Of a stretch of 64,000 nt of DNA, positions 45,489 to 60,265 are shown in pieces. The position numbers were made by a program, and so were the translations under genes. The notes beneath the pieces are model-generated. The model saw nothing but the letters and a program-made list of their open reading frames with translations, did not search any database and was not told the origin of the DNA. The first letter of the stretch is position 1, and each line of letters starts with the position of its first letter. Where the stretch lies: positions 179,344,396 through 179,408,395 of the forward strand of contig NC_091120.1 in assembly GCF_040183065.1 (NCBI RefSeq), read 5' to 3'. The stretch comes from Periplaneta americana (Eukaryota > Arthropoda > Insecta > Blattodea > Blattidae).

Positions 45489-45489
45489 A
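45443..45489. repeat. (AC)n microsatellite
   Basis: About 20 AC dinucleotides. Confidence 0.97.
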
Positions 45490-48166
45490 ATTTATAAGAC
45501 CTAAAATGCTCGAGATAAATTCGACGATTAATTCACTTGAGATATATTATACAGTTAATATAGGCCTACTAATAGGAGAATACATGTTGGTTACAAGACA
45601 CAAAATGTTGATTAGCAAAGTCTTACTAAATGGCATACAAATACAAATGATTAAGTAATATATCAAGATAATAAAAAAAAAGAAAAGAAAAAAAAAGAAG
45701 AAGAGAGAGAGGAGAAAAAAAGTAACAACTTGGTCATTTAAGACTATTTAGAAACTTCCGCAAGAGTCTAGTTCTGTTCATTAAAAACATTTCTAAGTAG
45801 AGTGTGCTTAAAAGATTTTAGACTCCGACTGCTCCTGATTTCCTGTGACAAGGAATTCCAGGAACGAGTTGTGTGTATTGTGAATGAAGCAGAGTAGAGA
45901 GATGTTTGATGGAATGGAATTGATAGAACAAGGTTATGCTGTGAACGTGTATCACGGTTGTGGTGGTATGCTAAAAGTGTGAAGCGAGGAACTAGGTAAA
46001 TAGGATACTATACTACTTTTTTTATATTTTTTTTGATAGACTTCAAAATGAACTGACAAAACATTGAGAAAGAATAATCGTAAATTCTTTAGTACATGGC
46101 GAATGGTGGCGTAACTGTGTAATTGCATGTCACAAAGTATCACCATAAAGTTTCGCTTATCTATTCAAGAACAAAAAAAAATAAAATAAATAAATAAAAT
46201 AAAATATAACGAACTCTATATTTGGGTGGACTTAATTGAAAGGTTTTTTTTAAGAACCAGTCGAAAAAATGCAAATTTGACATATTAAGCATATATAAAT
46301 GTATTTATTTTTGATAATAATTGTAACATAGGTTCAGTTGCAGAAAGGTTCAATTTAAATAATAATGATGATAAAATATATTTATTTAACATATATTTTG
46401 TATTTTCTGTCGTTTTAAAGCATGGGGTCAAGGTGACCACACCTACATGTTCAAGGAAGAAGAAAACATCGATATATTGTAGGGTTACTTCTCATCTCCT
46501 ATTGCGTTGTATTGTCAGATTTGCGTAGGCAGTGAATTAAGTCCAGTCGATTACCCATCAATCCGAGATGACAGGATTGAAAGTCACGCTGTTCGTATCT
46601 GGGATCTACAGCTATAACAACGCCCCTTTAATTTCCAGTCGCGCTGCGAGATGGCATCGCGGCAGTCGTCAATGGCTTGATCGCAGGAAATGGGGGTTTG
46701 ACGTGTTATCACGTGAGCGGTGTGCGCGCGCACGCGACGGAACCGGAAATTGCCAGCGCCATGGTTAATGTCCATTACGGGTTTCCTGAACCCACAATGC
46801 ATCTCAATACAGCTTTCAAGTGACAACATAAATAATATGACAACATGATCTGCCGCCAAGAGTGCCGCAGCTGCCCGCTGATTACGTCATGGCCTTCACC
46901 GTAGGAATGTGTGTGTAGCGCATAACGCAATGCCGATCTGATTTATATCGTTGGACCACTGCCTATGCTGCAACAGAATGCTAAGAAATAAACTCTAGTT
47001 TAGGGGTTATGTGTAGTACAACTTCACGTCACCAGTATCGTGCTTTAGCTTTTACAGACTTATGTAATAATAAATTATTTTATTCCTTGCTACATTTCAC
47101 AGTTTTCTTCTCCTTCTAATATGTTCCTTGTTTCTTTCTCTCTTGCCTATTTTCCTCCTCACTTTTTTCCAAATTATTTCCTCCCCTTAACTTTCTATAG
47201 GGGGGTCGGGGTAATTTAGGTACAGTGAGATAATTTGGGTATATGTTTCATTATCATTATTATCATTAGGGTAGATGAGGGTAAACAAATGCTGTGAGAA
47301 ATACAAAACTGTCAATATAAAAATTTTAATTCGGGGGAATATTTAAACTAACATGTTGGCTAACTTACAAAGCAGTTTGGCGCCAAATAGGAGTAACTAC
47401 TTAGTTGTGAACGAATGTTTTGTAAGAGCCTACAAAAAAAGTTGATAAAGAATTCTGCTTCACCTTCATTTTTGGAATTGTAAGTAAACGTACAGTGCTA
47501 TTTTTTAAGAATATGTTGTTTTTATGAGTAATGTATAGTAGTTAACATTTATTACAATGGTTTTGAGATCTCCCATAACCTCAGTACATTAAATTATAAC
47601 GTGTTTACATTTGCCCCATAGTTTTAATGTTTGGGGGGTAATTGTAAACATGTTTTACTATGGTTACATTTCGTACTTTTCAGTAATCAAAGAGACCCCC
47701 ACCCAACTACACCGTGGAGAATTTAGAGAGGGTTGTCAGAGATGTGAAAAATAGTAACTACAGTTATCGTGAAGCTCAGGAGAGGTACTGAGTTCCTATA
47801 TTGTCATATATCATAGGTTAAAGACACGAAATGTACCAGTGACCAAAATTGGAGTTGGAAGGAGTACAACTCTTTCTTCTGAAACAGAACAAAAAATGTT
47901 CAGTGTCTGATAGCCCGTGCGAAAATTGGTGTTTACAATTACCCTCCTCTCAAAGGGTAAATGAAAACAGGTGGGGTAAATGTAAACTAGCAATTAAAAG
48001 AAGAAAAAAAGTCAACCTTATTATTTTAAACCCATTTTCAGGGAAAAGAAAGATCTAAAAATAACAGATTGTTTCTTTGTCATGCCTACCGTTACTGAGG
48101 GTTGTGTAATGTTGAAATATATATTTTAAATCAGTGAAAAGTGTTTACAATTACCCTGGTCCACGC

Positions 48167-48167
<1 letters not shown>
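45490..48167. other. AT-rich stretch without recognisable gene
   Basis: Short simple A-rich runs (45670-45720, 46176-46206) and no motif-bearing frame. A GC-richer patch at 46570-46860 has open frames on both strands but no domain I recognise. Confidence 0.4.

Positions 48168-48210
<43 letters not shown>
48168..48210. repeat. (ATT)n microsatellite
   Basis: About 14 ATT triplets. Confidence 0.95.
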
Positions 48211-48213
<3 letters not shown>

Positions 48214-48365
48214 GTCGTTTTCAATTTATATACGGTTTTTTTCGATAGTGAAACATTGGAATCATGACATTTCATATTAGACTAAACGTACAATATCAAA
48301 TTCTTTTCGATTTTTGAACCACAAAATTGTGAACACATATAATATTTTACCACGAGCCGCCACTG

Positions 48366-48757
48366 CCTCTTAGCCCCAAATATTTTCCTAAAAACCTTAT
48401 TCTCAAACACCCTTAACCTCTGTTACCCTCTCAAAGTGAGAGTCCAAGTTTCACAACCATACAGAACAAGCGGTAATATAACTATTTTACAAATTCTAAC
48501 TTTCAACTTTTTTGAGAGCAGACTGGATGACAGAAGCTTCTCAGCCGAATAATAACAGGCATTTCCCATATTTATTCTGAGTTTAATTTCCTCCCGAGTA
48601 TCGTTTATATTTGTTACTGTTGCTCCAAGGTATTTGAATTTTTCCACCTTTTTCAAAAGATAAATTTCCAATTTTTATATTTCCATTTCGTACAATATTC
48701 TGGTCACAAGACATAATCATATATTTTACCTTTTCGAGATTTACTTCCAAACCTATC
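48366..48757 (-). pseudogene. LINE RT fragment truncated at both ends, flanked by a 10-bp repeat
   Basis: The minus strand reads from the GLEVN region through [20 protein letters not shown] and [18 protein letters not shown] to IFGAKR. Frameshifts occur near 48660 and 48425. The end lacks the usual last 100 residues and tail. GCCGCCACTG occurs at 48356-48365, touching the 3' breakpoint, and again at 49062-49071. Confidence 0.85.
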
Positions 48758-49071
48758 TCTTGTATATTGATTATTTATTTATATATTGTTAAATTAAGGA
48801 CATCACTCGTTGTGTTCGTTTTGTATTGAAATGAATAGTGTCATTTATATTAATTTTAAAGGTTCACTACTTAAATGCTACAAATTTATGTTTCGGTAGG
48901 TGATGATGGGAGGAAAGTTTTGGAAAATCTAAAGCAGGCTAGGTGCAAAGAAATCTCAAAGAAACTTCCGACAGAAAATCTAGCATAATCATATACCTTG
49001 AAACGACATAACGCATTATAAATACAATGAATTTATTACAATCTTCTTTTAAAATTACAGTGCCGCCACTG

Positions 49072-49719
49072 ATAGACTTTCCCACAAGCAAAGAATGTCA
49101 ACAACTCTACGCAGAAGTCAATCATCCCCAATAGAATTGGAGTGAGGCTGATGTCATATTTCCCCTACTTACGGGTTCTGGAGGCCTGATCTAGACTGTG
49201 CAAAATCCCAAAATTCTCGCACCACGAAAACTCCCATGCTGTTCCTGAATCGAATGCTTAACCCAGAAGCAGTTACCTTGGCCCCTGTATCGTACAGAGG
49301 TAATAAATAAGAACCAGTATGAACACGAAGCTATAATTCTTGCATATCCGACGCAGGCGCGGACGGCTATAGAAACGGAAAGTAGCAATATTCTGGAAAC
49401 AGGCCGGCAGCGCGGTTTGGCAGGCAGACTTGGCAGCAGGGGCTCCATTCACAGGCCGTCGCGGCGTCGTCAGGGCAACGCGTGATGCTGGGCGTCTTCC
49501 AATTGCAGGGGGGGGGAGGTGTTCATAGCAACATCTGTGATGCACCGAGCCTCAGTCAACCCGTTACGACTTCGCATTGCCAAAGTATTGACTACAACAT
49601 CGGGTTCCTGCGTGTGGTGAGCGGGATGGCGCGAGAGGAAAATATTATTTTATTACGTACGTAAGCCAAGAGCTGATCCTGTACCATTTTAGTCTTGGAT
49701 CTTGAAAACTAATACAGGA
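49072..49719. other. No recognisable gene
   Basis: Nothing supported. A G-run (49507-49515) is the only notable feature. Confidence 0.4.
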
Positions 49720-51060
49720 AGATAATCAAGAATGAAATGTAAGGAGTAATTAAAAGAAGCCGGAAGATAAAGGAAAACGCAGAATGGGAGAGACAGAATG
49801 AAAGAAGAAATTAACAAAGAAGACGAGGAATTGGTTAGATCACTGGCTGAGAAAAAACTGCCTACTGAAAGATGCACTGGAAGGAACGGTGAACGGGAGA
49901 AGAGTTCGGGACAGAAGAAGATATCAAATGATAGACGACAATAAGATAAATGGATCATACGCTGAGACTAAGATGAAGGCAAAAAACAGAAAGATTGGAG
50001 AATGCTGGGTTTGCAGTGAAAAACCTGCCCTTGAGCAGAAAAGAGCGAAAGATTGGCAGAGAGGAAGAAAGTAAATCACGAAGAACGAAGGAAAGAAAGA
50101 AGAAAAGAGAAGAAGCACGCAGGACGGAAAGAGCGAAAGAAAACAGGGAGAAAGAAAGAATGCTGGGAAGAAAGAGGCGAGAGAAGGAAAGAAACGCAGA
50201 AATGAAAGAGAAAGAAAGCAGGAAGAAAGAAGGAAGGAAATAAATAACGCGAAAAGAAAAGAGCAAATGAAAGCAGAAGGAAAGAAAAAAAGAAGAAAAA
50301 GAAGAAAAGAGCGAAAGAAAGAAAGAACATACGAAGGAAAGAGCGAAAGAAAGAAATAAAAAAGGAAAAAAAGAACATACGAAGGAAAGAGCGAAAGAAA
50401 GAAAGGAGAACATACGAACGAAAGAAAGAAAGAAAGAACATACGAAGGAAAGAGCGAAAGAAAGAAAGAAGAAAGAAAGAAATAAAGAAGGAAAGAAAGA
50501 ACATACGAAGAAAAGAACGAAAGGAAGAAAGAAAGAAGGAAGAAAAGAAAGAACATACGAAGAAAAGAAGAAAGAAAGAAAGAAAGAAAGAAAGATGGAA
50601 GGAAAGAAAGAACATACGAAGGAAAGAGCGAAAGAAAGTAAGAAGGAAAAAAGAACATACGAAGGAAAGAGCGAAAGGAAGAAAGAAAGAAAGAAAGAAA
50701 AAGGAAAGAAAGAACACACGAAGGAAAGAACATACGAAGGGAAGGGCGAAAGAAAGAAAGAAAGAATGAAATAGCGAAAGAAAGAAGGAAAGAAAGAGCG
50801 AAAGAAAGCAGGAAGAAATAAACGAGGAAACGAATTCAGAAAGGGAAGAGCGAAAGAAAAGAGAAAGAAAGAAAACAAGCAGGAAGAAAAGAGCTAAAGA
50901 AAGCAAAAACAAAGAAAGAAGGAAAGAGAGAACGAAGAAGGAAACAACAAAAGAAAGCAGAAAGGAAGGAAAAAAGCGGGAAGAAAGAAAAGAATAAAGA
51001 GAGAAAGAAACAAAAAAGGAAAGAACGAAATAAAGCAGGAAGATATACTGTAATGAACGC
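49720..51060. repeat. Polypurine GAAA/GGAA-rich tract
   Basis: About 1.3 kb in which the plus strand is overwhelmingly A and G. GAAAGAACATACGAAGGAAA-like units recur irregularly at about 50322-50735. The minus strand lacks stops, so Phe/Ser/Leu-rich frames up to 307 codons appear in all three frames. None is credible as a gene. Confidence 0.92.
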
Positions 51061-51209
51061 AGGAATGAAAGAGAGAAAGCTACCCGGCCGATTGCATGTA
51101 CGAAGTTACTTTTCTCAAATAAATTGAGTACCGTGCTTAAACAAGCTTCTCAATAAATAGGAAGATACAAAACTCTACAAGACATTGCCTAGTACCCTAT
51201 TTGAAAATA

Positions 51210-51982
51210 ATATTGTAAATTTATTTCAACTCAACAATGTAACTTTATTATCTCAACAATAACTATTCACTCTCTACAATTTAACTTCACCCCCGTCAAC
51301 AATGGGATTTGCTCTCCGCACAGCAACACAGCGTTCGTTATTGCACTCCACAAACGACAATGACAATTTAGTTGGACTATTACGAACAACAAGGAACTGT
51401 TAATCTTAACTAATATTCACAAAGCACTATTTACAAATCAGAACTGTCAGTTCTCAGTTCACAGTTCTTCTAGCTCAGTCACTCGAGTTCATAGTATCTC
51501 GAACCACAGACCTTCAGAGACAGTCCACTGTACTCGAACTCAGGTCCCTCCAACTGCGGTCCACTGCACTCGAACCCAGGCCTTCGGATGCTGACACAGA
51601 TGCGGATGCACACTCGAGTCGAACTCCGGTACTGGCTTGCTTGCTCTGGCTTACTCACTGAATGGCTGAATAAACTGAAAACTGCTCAAGTTCGCTCGCG
51701 TTTCTTCTTTTATAGCAAAATCATAGTTACGAGAAATTTCTACGGGTGTCCTCTCGAATTATCTGGATATCTCCACTTCGGACGGACTTCTCTCGACGAT
51801 TCGGGAGGGTCCGTCCCCCCTTCACTCCGCAAGTAGCAGCTGCGCGCGCTCTCTCCCCTCGCCGCGTTGACGTAATACACCCCCTCTGCCCTTCAGCATG
51901 CAGATGCTCCCCGTACCAGCGTTTCGTCTGCCGCGCGCCCTGTCGGACGCGTGTTCGAACCCCGTTGCAGCTGTCACAATAT
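51210..51982 (-). mobile_element. Probable solo LTR of an LTR retrotransposon
   Basis: On the minus strand the unit 51978-51214 begins TGTGACAG and ends TACA, with ATAT repeated on both sides (51210-51213, 51979-51982). A TATA box (GCTATAAAAG, about 51712-51721) is followed about 30 nt later by an AGTTTTCAGTTTATTC initiator-like region. An AATAAA-like signal lies near the end. TG...CA ends, a 4-bp TSD and a pol II promoter fit an LTR. No gag, pol or primer-binding site is adjacent. Confidence 0.62.
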
Positions 51983-54436
51983 AATTGGCCAAAACTTGTG
52001 GCGTACCCTTCAAACAAACACCAGATGCATATGCTTACGAGCGTAACAGTGGTCACGTTAAGATCTAGTCTGAGCAAAGATAACAAAAATTGCATACTAG
52101 ACTGTGTCTATCAGAGTGCTGCGGTGGAGTTAAATCGCTCGCTTGAACTCGGTCGAATGTCGCACGCTCGAGTGAGATAAGATCGGTCGTGATACGCTCG
52201 TAATAAATAGAAGCACAGTACAAGGTCATCTCACCGACATGTCTCATCTTGTATGGAGGGCGACAGATAAGATACACATGTGTTTTGCTCACACGGTAAA
52301 AATAAGGCTTTATTTTCTGAGTTTATGACAAACGTTGGAACGTACCAAAACAGTAACATGAAGTTATAAATAAAATAGCATGAAAAACTTCGATATACAG
52401 TTATTATTCCTAATTAATAATTATTCAATATTTGATTTACCACATATATAATATGATATGTCCATACATAGTGTTCCGCCTATATAGGCCTACTGTGACA
52501 ATGTAGAAAAGTTTTACAAAATATTATTGATATAGCAGTAGATTAATAACAATATTAGTACAGAGATAATGTCACAGAAAATATAATAAAACGAATAATC
52601 ATGCTGCACAACTATTACAGACGCAAAGATTGATACACCAATTATTAGAGATTATTATTATTATTATTTTTATTATTATTATTACTAGAAAACTTGATAC
52701 ATTTCTTGCATTATCGTGATTGTGTTCTCCGTTTATAATAATTACATTTACATCCAATAACATCTATCGGATGTGGCAAAAACAAAATAACTCCTGTGTG
52801 GGAGAAAAAAAAATTTACCTACAACATTTATATTACATTTTAAAGCAAGTTTTGTAGTTGCACTATGGAGAGGTTAGTTTAACACTGCAAAGTTTTGAAA
52901 TGATAATCATCTATGATGTTACTACACAGTTCATCACTGTAACAAGAATGAATGTCTAACGCTCGGCTTATACCGTTCGAGGATTTATTGCTCGCGACAA
53001 TTTTACCCATCATGCATGTGCGCTACCTATCGGATTATGCTATGAACTACTTGGCGCTCGAGCGAAAACGTCCGATGCAGACCTCTGGTGTCTATAGAAT
53101 ATCAAAGTACTATAAAAAGTAGTCATTTTCGTTTCGCGATTTTTTTTTTTTTTTTTTTCATTTATATCAAAATGAGTCACTCTTAACAAGTGAAGGCGAA
53201 TTTCAAATACGATTTTAAATTACCAGGAAATATCTGTCATTTCGGCTTGAGTTCTACCAATGGGAAATACAGTAACTCAGGCACTAATGAATTTAGGTTC
53301 TCAAGTAACTATATTTTGGATAGCCAAGTTGCTAAGAAAGCTTAAAAATAATTATTTTAGACAACAGAATCCTCTTTGTGAATGTAGCTGCTATACCCTC
53401 CCGCACCTTACAATAAGACACAACCAGGGTCGATGTGTGATAGTCTTTTATTTTGAAACACGCCGGAGGTATTGTCTAAATAAAACATGAGCCCGCACAT
53501 GCGCAGAAAGAGCTTCTTCCTACTTGCTGTCATATCCCATAAAAGCTCCAGCATGACTTCATAATACACTTTCGACCCGATCTCGTCACGACGCTGTTCC
53601 CGCACTGATTATTTGTGACAGCTTTCATTTTCCAGTATTGCCCTTCACACACAAACAATAAAAAACATACTTTTTAGCAAAGTAAAGCTAAATTAAAAGT
53701 GCCAAATGCAGGGACGGCTCAATCGATATATGCGGTGGCTTCTGCGTCACGAGGTACGGCAAGCCCATTTACCGAATTAATGCTAGCAGGGTCCACTGTT
53801 TACAGCCGTAAAATTAACTCCCTGCTTTTGCAGTGGTCACAACTTCCTCTAGCGTCAAGCTATAAATAAAGAAAACAAACTGACCCGGAGTCCTTCACTG
53901 CGGTTCTAGAGACACCATTTTCAGCTATCTAGGATGCTACATGACGCCTACGAACGCCAGAGGACATAGCTACGATCAAATTGAAGAAGGGAAGTGTCAT
54001 CCTAATAGAGAGCCATCAAGTAAGAGGTCCAGGAATTCATAATATAACAACTGTCAATGTAACGAGCACAGTAAATGATTTTTCGAGTTCGTCTTACAGA
54101 TAATCGTGAGATAAGTGTATGTATTTATTCACAATGCAAATGGGTAAATACCCGTTGGCAGTGGTAACTAATTACACTCAAGAATCACAACCAGTCTTTA
54201 CGTCAAGGACGCGACGTAATACATTATCGTGCGGGTTTTTGGTTTTGCGGGCGCTGTTAGTCTCGTTTTCTCGATCGTTGTTCATCTCTAGTATGTAGTC
54301 AAGGGATATATTGTAAGCCTACTATTCTTGCAATAGTAATTTCAAAGTCTTTGTTTTATACATCACATTCATCACATTGAGCATTTCCTATGATGCTGAT
54401 GAACAGATAGTCGTATCTCGGAAGATATTAATTTTA
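51983..54436. other. No recognisable gene
   Basis: It contains an ATT run at about 52650-52685 and a poly-T run at 53142-53158. The short open frames have no recognised domain. Confidence 0.4.
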
Positions 54437-54439
54437 GAA

Positions 54440-54496
<57 letters not shown>
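54437..54496. repeat. (ATT)n, tail of the LINE at 54500
   Basis: About 20 ATT triplets directly after the LINE 3' end (GGGAGAATAATAAT on minus), so it probably began as the element's 3' tail. Confidence 0.9.
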
Positions 54497-54497
<1 letters not shown>

Positions 54498-54499
54498 TC

Positions 54500-55078
54500 C
54501 CTTCAAGGATTAGGTGATATCACCTGTTCCGGTCTCTATCGTCCAGCCACCTCTTGCGAGGTCTACCCAGATCCCTTTTCCCGATCGGGCGATAATTCAT
54601 TATCTTCTTTGGTAGCCTATTCTCTGCCATTCTGTCAACATGATCTTTCCATTTTGTTTTATTTTCTTCTACCATGTCGTGTACTGAGAAAATATTGAGA
54701 TCTGATCTTATTGTTTCATTTTTTATTTTATCGGCTTTAGTGCATCTTCTTACGTATCTCATAAATTTCATCTCTGCTGATTGTATACGTGATTCTTCTT
54801 TTTTTGTTATTGTCCATGATTCAGAGCCATATATAAGAGTAGGTACAGCCATAACTTTATAAAATTTCATTTGAGTTTCTTTTCTCGCTTTTCTTCCTAA
54901 AGTTCTTCCAATTGTTCCACATATCATCTGAAATCTATTAACTTTCTTCTCAATATCTTTCTCATAATTAAAACTAATATCACATCCTAGATAATTGAAG
55001 TGGGATACTTGTTCTAAAATGTTTCCATTTACTATTATCTTAGATCTAACAGGATTTTTCCCTTTAAAAGCCATTATC

Positions 55079-55080
<2 letters not shown>
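54500..55080 (-). pseudogene. LINE RT C-terminal fragment (third family)
   Basis: Minus strand: KIMAFKGKNPVRSKIIVNGN, then VSHFNYLGCDISFNYEKDIE, then VPTLIYGSESWTITKKEESR, WKDHVDRMAENRLPKK and KRDLGRPRKRWLDD. These are the thumb and C-terminal regions of LINE RTs. The frame is open through the (ATT)n upstream, so the open frame's Ile-rich start is artefactual. The element is 5' truncated. Confidence 0.85.
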
Positions 55081-55081
<1 letters not shown>

Positions 55082-55127
<46 letters not shown>

Positions 55128-55128
55128 G
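55082..55128. repeat. (ATT)n between two LINE fragments
   Basis: About 16 ATT triplets. It joins the 5' edge of the LINE at 54500 to the 3' side of the LINE at 55235, consistent with one LINE inserting into the other's tail. Confidence 0.92.
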
Positions 55129-55129
55129 G

Positions 55130-55850
55130 CCTACTATCATCGTTATTATAAGAATCATAATTGCAGTTATATCATCATCATATCCGTCACGTATTAGACC
55201 CTACAGGATCTGTTACGGTCTCATGCCAGCGCTTTCATGGTCTTCCCAATTTCCTCTTTCCTCTTGGTACATAAGTAAGGATCTGTTTAGGCCATCTAGT
55301 GCGATCCATCCTTTCGACATGTTTTTTCCACTGAAGTCGATATTGTTGAACAAAATTAAGTATAGGATCCATTTTTAGTTCCTGCAATATGTCCACATTT
55401 TTACGGTGTTCCAGCAAAGAGCATCCCGCTGTTCGTCTCATGAACCTCATTTCCGCTGTCGTCATCCTTTGCTCATCAGCTTTTCTGATTGTCCATGCCT
55501 CGCTACCGTAAGTGAGGCCCGGTCGAGCTAGTGTTTTATATACCTTTAGCCTTGTATGTTTCTGAACATGGGAGGATTTGAAGACGGTATTAATTACGCC
55601 AGTGATTTTTATAAATTTAGATATTTTGTTCGACATATCTTCATCAGTGATGTAAGAGAGGTTATAACGTAAATAGTTAAAGGAATTAACACGTTCAATT
55701 AAAGTATTATTTACCATGATCTTACTTGGAATTGGATTCTCTCCCGAAAAAGCCATGACTTTTGTTTTCTCTTTTGAGATTTCCATATTGAAATCTGAGG
55801 CGGTTATTTGCAAATTATAAATGGCTCTTTGCAGTTATATTGTGGAGCTA
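55130..55850 (-). pseudogene. LINE RT C-terminal fragment, related to the 54500 copy
   Basis: Minus strand: MEISKEKTKVMAFSGENPIP, then VNSFNYLRYNLSYITDEDMS, ARPGLTYGSEAWTIRKADEQ, QWKKHVERMDRTRWPKQILT and GKRKLGRP. Motif order equals the neighbour's, but the sequences are well diverged, so these are different subfamilies. The open frame ends at GRP (55235). Confidence 0.85.
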
Positions 55851-56714
55851 AATATCTCTTTAACCTTTCCCGAATTCAGAGAGATGCCAAACAAGTATAT
55901 AAACATATCATGAAATCAAAGTCGTCAAAGAAATAGGCCACGGACCACTTCCCTTCCCCCACTCTTTCTCTTCTACTATCACAAAGAACTTGCTAATTTC
56001 TTAGATAACCTGTACTATAATAATTACGGGAAAATAAATATATTGTAAGTTCACAGGGCTAACGGCTTCGAAGCTGGGTACCTGGTTCTAATGAGGTGCA
56101 CTGGTAGCAATTTAAAACATGGGGGCATGAGATAGTTACTCTGCCTGCCATTACAATTCGCTTCAAAATCAAATCCCCAAAGGTAAAAAAAAAAGTGTGC
56201 AACTAAAAGAAGAAAACCATGCTGAAGATAAAATAAAAATAGGCAAAAGTAAGTGGATTAGCACAATATTGTAACAAGTAGTCTTTTCTTTTTTCTCTCC
56301 CCCCCCCCCTCTCGCTGAGAAACAAAAGAAACAACAGCTAATGCAACGCGAAATCGGGTGGTTTGCCAAGAAGACGCACAGCAGTCGCTTGGACTACCAG
56401 CCTGACGTCTCAGCTGCGTCTGCAATAATTTTAAGTCGCTGCACGTCCATCCGATAGGGTTGCACACCACTTCAAATCAATCCCCTCATTGCCATCGACC
56501 TGGGGGGGATGTACTGACCCAGCGCAAGCGGAAAGCTGCATGTGCCCGAAAGGCATCGCAGCGCCCAGTGTCGTTATTTATGCGATACGGCTCTTCGTTT
56601 GTTGTGTCTGCCTGCGCGCCGAACGCAATGTAACTGTCGTAAAGTATTACTATTTATGAGGACATCCACCATAACTTTCTTGTACATACAACGAAAAGGA
56701 TTTCAATACATAAA
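55851..56714. other. No recognisable gene
   Basis: A poly-C run (56297-56309) is the only obvious feature. Confidence 0.4.
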
Positions 56715-56958
56715 TACAGTAGCGTGCAAATTAACCCGAACACGACAAATTTTTACACTTTCTGTCATTGTTGGCCTCACAGCTGCTCATACCGCTTTAA
56801 TTGACATCTGTAGTACGTGTAATTCCATTGTTGAAGGTCTGTCGTTATTTTTTTTATAATATGTGACATTTTGCCTGTCGTTTTGTACTTATAAGCATTT
56901 CAGTTGTGTTGAAGACTTAATACTGCAATCCTGTGTACATTCTGTCGTCTTCACAAAA

Positions 56959-57972
56959 ATGGATACAACTCCACGAAAACGATCTAAAATTATAACATTA
57001 GCAGAGCATTCTTCTATGACACAGAGGCAAATTGCTGCAGAATGTCACATCGGTTTGGCTACTGTTAATTCGATCATAAAACGATACAGGGAGACTGGAT
57101 CCATCACACCCCAGAAAAAAGGAAACTGTGGCCGGAAAAGGAAGACTTCACCTGCAGATGATAGTTTAATTGTCAGGAAAAGTAAATAAAATCATAGACT
57201 AACTGCTGTCGACTTAACCCGCGAGTTAATGGCTACCACTGGGCCGAATATTCACGTCACAAAAGTGCGGCGTAGGCTTTTGGAAGCTGGACGAAGGGCT
57301 CGTAAGCCTATTAAGAAGCAACTGCTAACCCCTGTTATGTGCAAAAAAAACGCTTAATGTGGGCAAAATTACATCAACACTGGACAGTGAATGACTGGAA
57401 GAATGTACTTTTTTCCGATGAGTCTCATTTCGAGGTCCACGGCCACCGTGTTTCTTATGTACGGAAAGGATCCGAAAAAGTAACAGCAGCTCATCTCCAA
57501 CAAGCACCCAAATACCCCCCTAAAGTAATGTTTTGGGGTTGTTTTACACATGAAGGGCCTGGAGCATTAATATCTATCAAGGGAATGATGAATTCTGACA
57601 AATATATTCACTTATTGGAAACCAGAATCATACCCCAGCTGCAAAAATCATTTCCGGATGGCAGAGGTGTGTTCCAACAAGACCTGGCACCATGCCATAT
57701 GTCTCGAAAAACTACAGAATTCTTCAACAAGAAGAATATTCAGGTACTCCCCTGGCCAGGCAACTCATCCGACATCAACCCATTGAGAACTTGTGGTCAA
57801 TTTGCAAAAGAAGAATGCAAAAAATGGATTGTTCTACAAAGGAGAAGATGATTTCTGCCCTCATTGGTTTCACGATGAAGAAATGAAGAATATTTGTGGG
57901 AAATTAGTGGAATCCATGCCAAATCGTCTCAGAGCTGTTATTAGGAACAAGGGAGGCCACATAGATTACTGA
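56959..57972 (+). pseudogene. Tc1-like transposase pseudogene
   Basis: The start MDTTPRKRSKIITLAEHSSM is followed by a paired-type HTH (ATVNSIIKRYRETGSI). Next come an in-frame TAA at codon 77 (57187-57189), a frameshift at the A8 run near 57343, then FSDESHF (first D), QQDLAPCHMSRKTTEFF (second D) and NPIENLWS (E, after another frameshift near 57775). A last frameshift near 57870 precedes GGHIDY and the stop at 57972. The DD34E layout is Tc1. At least four lesions make it inactive. Confidence 0.92.
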
Positions 57973-58023
57973 GGTATGTCTTAGATCCTTTTTTTTTTAT
58001 CCCGTTTGAGTGTTTTTGCGTAA

Positions 58024-60235
<2,212 letters not shown>

Positions 60236-60265
60236 GTTGTTCGGATTAATTTGCACGCTACTGTA

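Larger units (their letters stand above)
43937..46430. mobile_element. Possible piggyBac-like element, right end damaged
   Basis: The left end TTAACCCTAGAACATATAGG resembles piggyBac termini (TTAACCCTAGAA). The following GGTGGGGTCATATTGACC block recurs inverted at about 46404-46435 (GGGGTCAAGGTGACCAC, ACCTACATGTTC). The terminal CCCTAG is not preserved on the right and no transposase was found. Tentative. Confidence 0.35.

Noticed and set aside
46568-46859. Open frames on both strands in a GC-richer patch as a possible gene
   Set aside because: No recognisable motif. The frames overlap on opposite strands and are short.
49924-50912. Phe/Ser/Leu-rich reading frames up to 307 codons that mimic membrane proteins
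   Set aside because: Complement of a GAAA-rich polypurine tract. All three minus frames are open, so it is compositional.
54520-55158. Ile-rich N-terminal membrane segment on the LINE RT frame
   Set aside because: It is the translated (ATT)n microsatellite between two LINE fragments.
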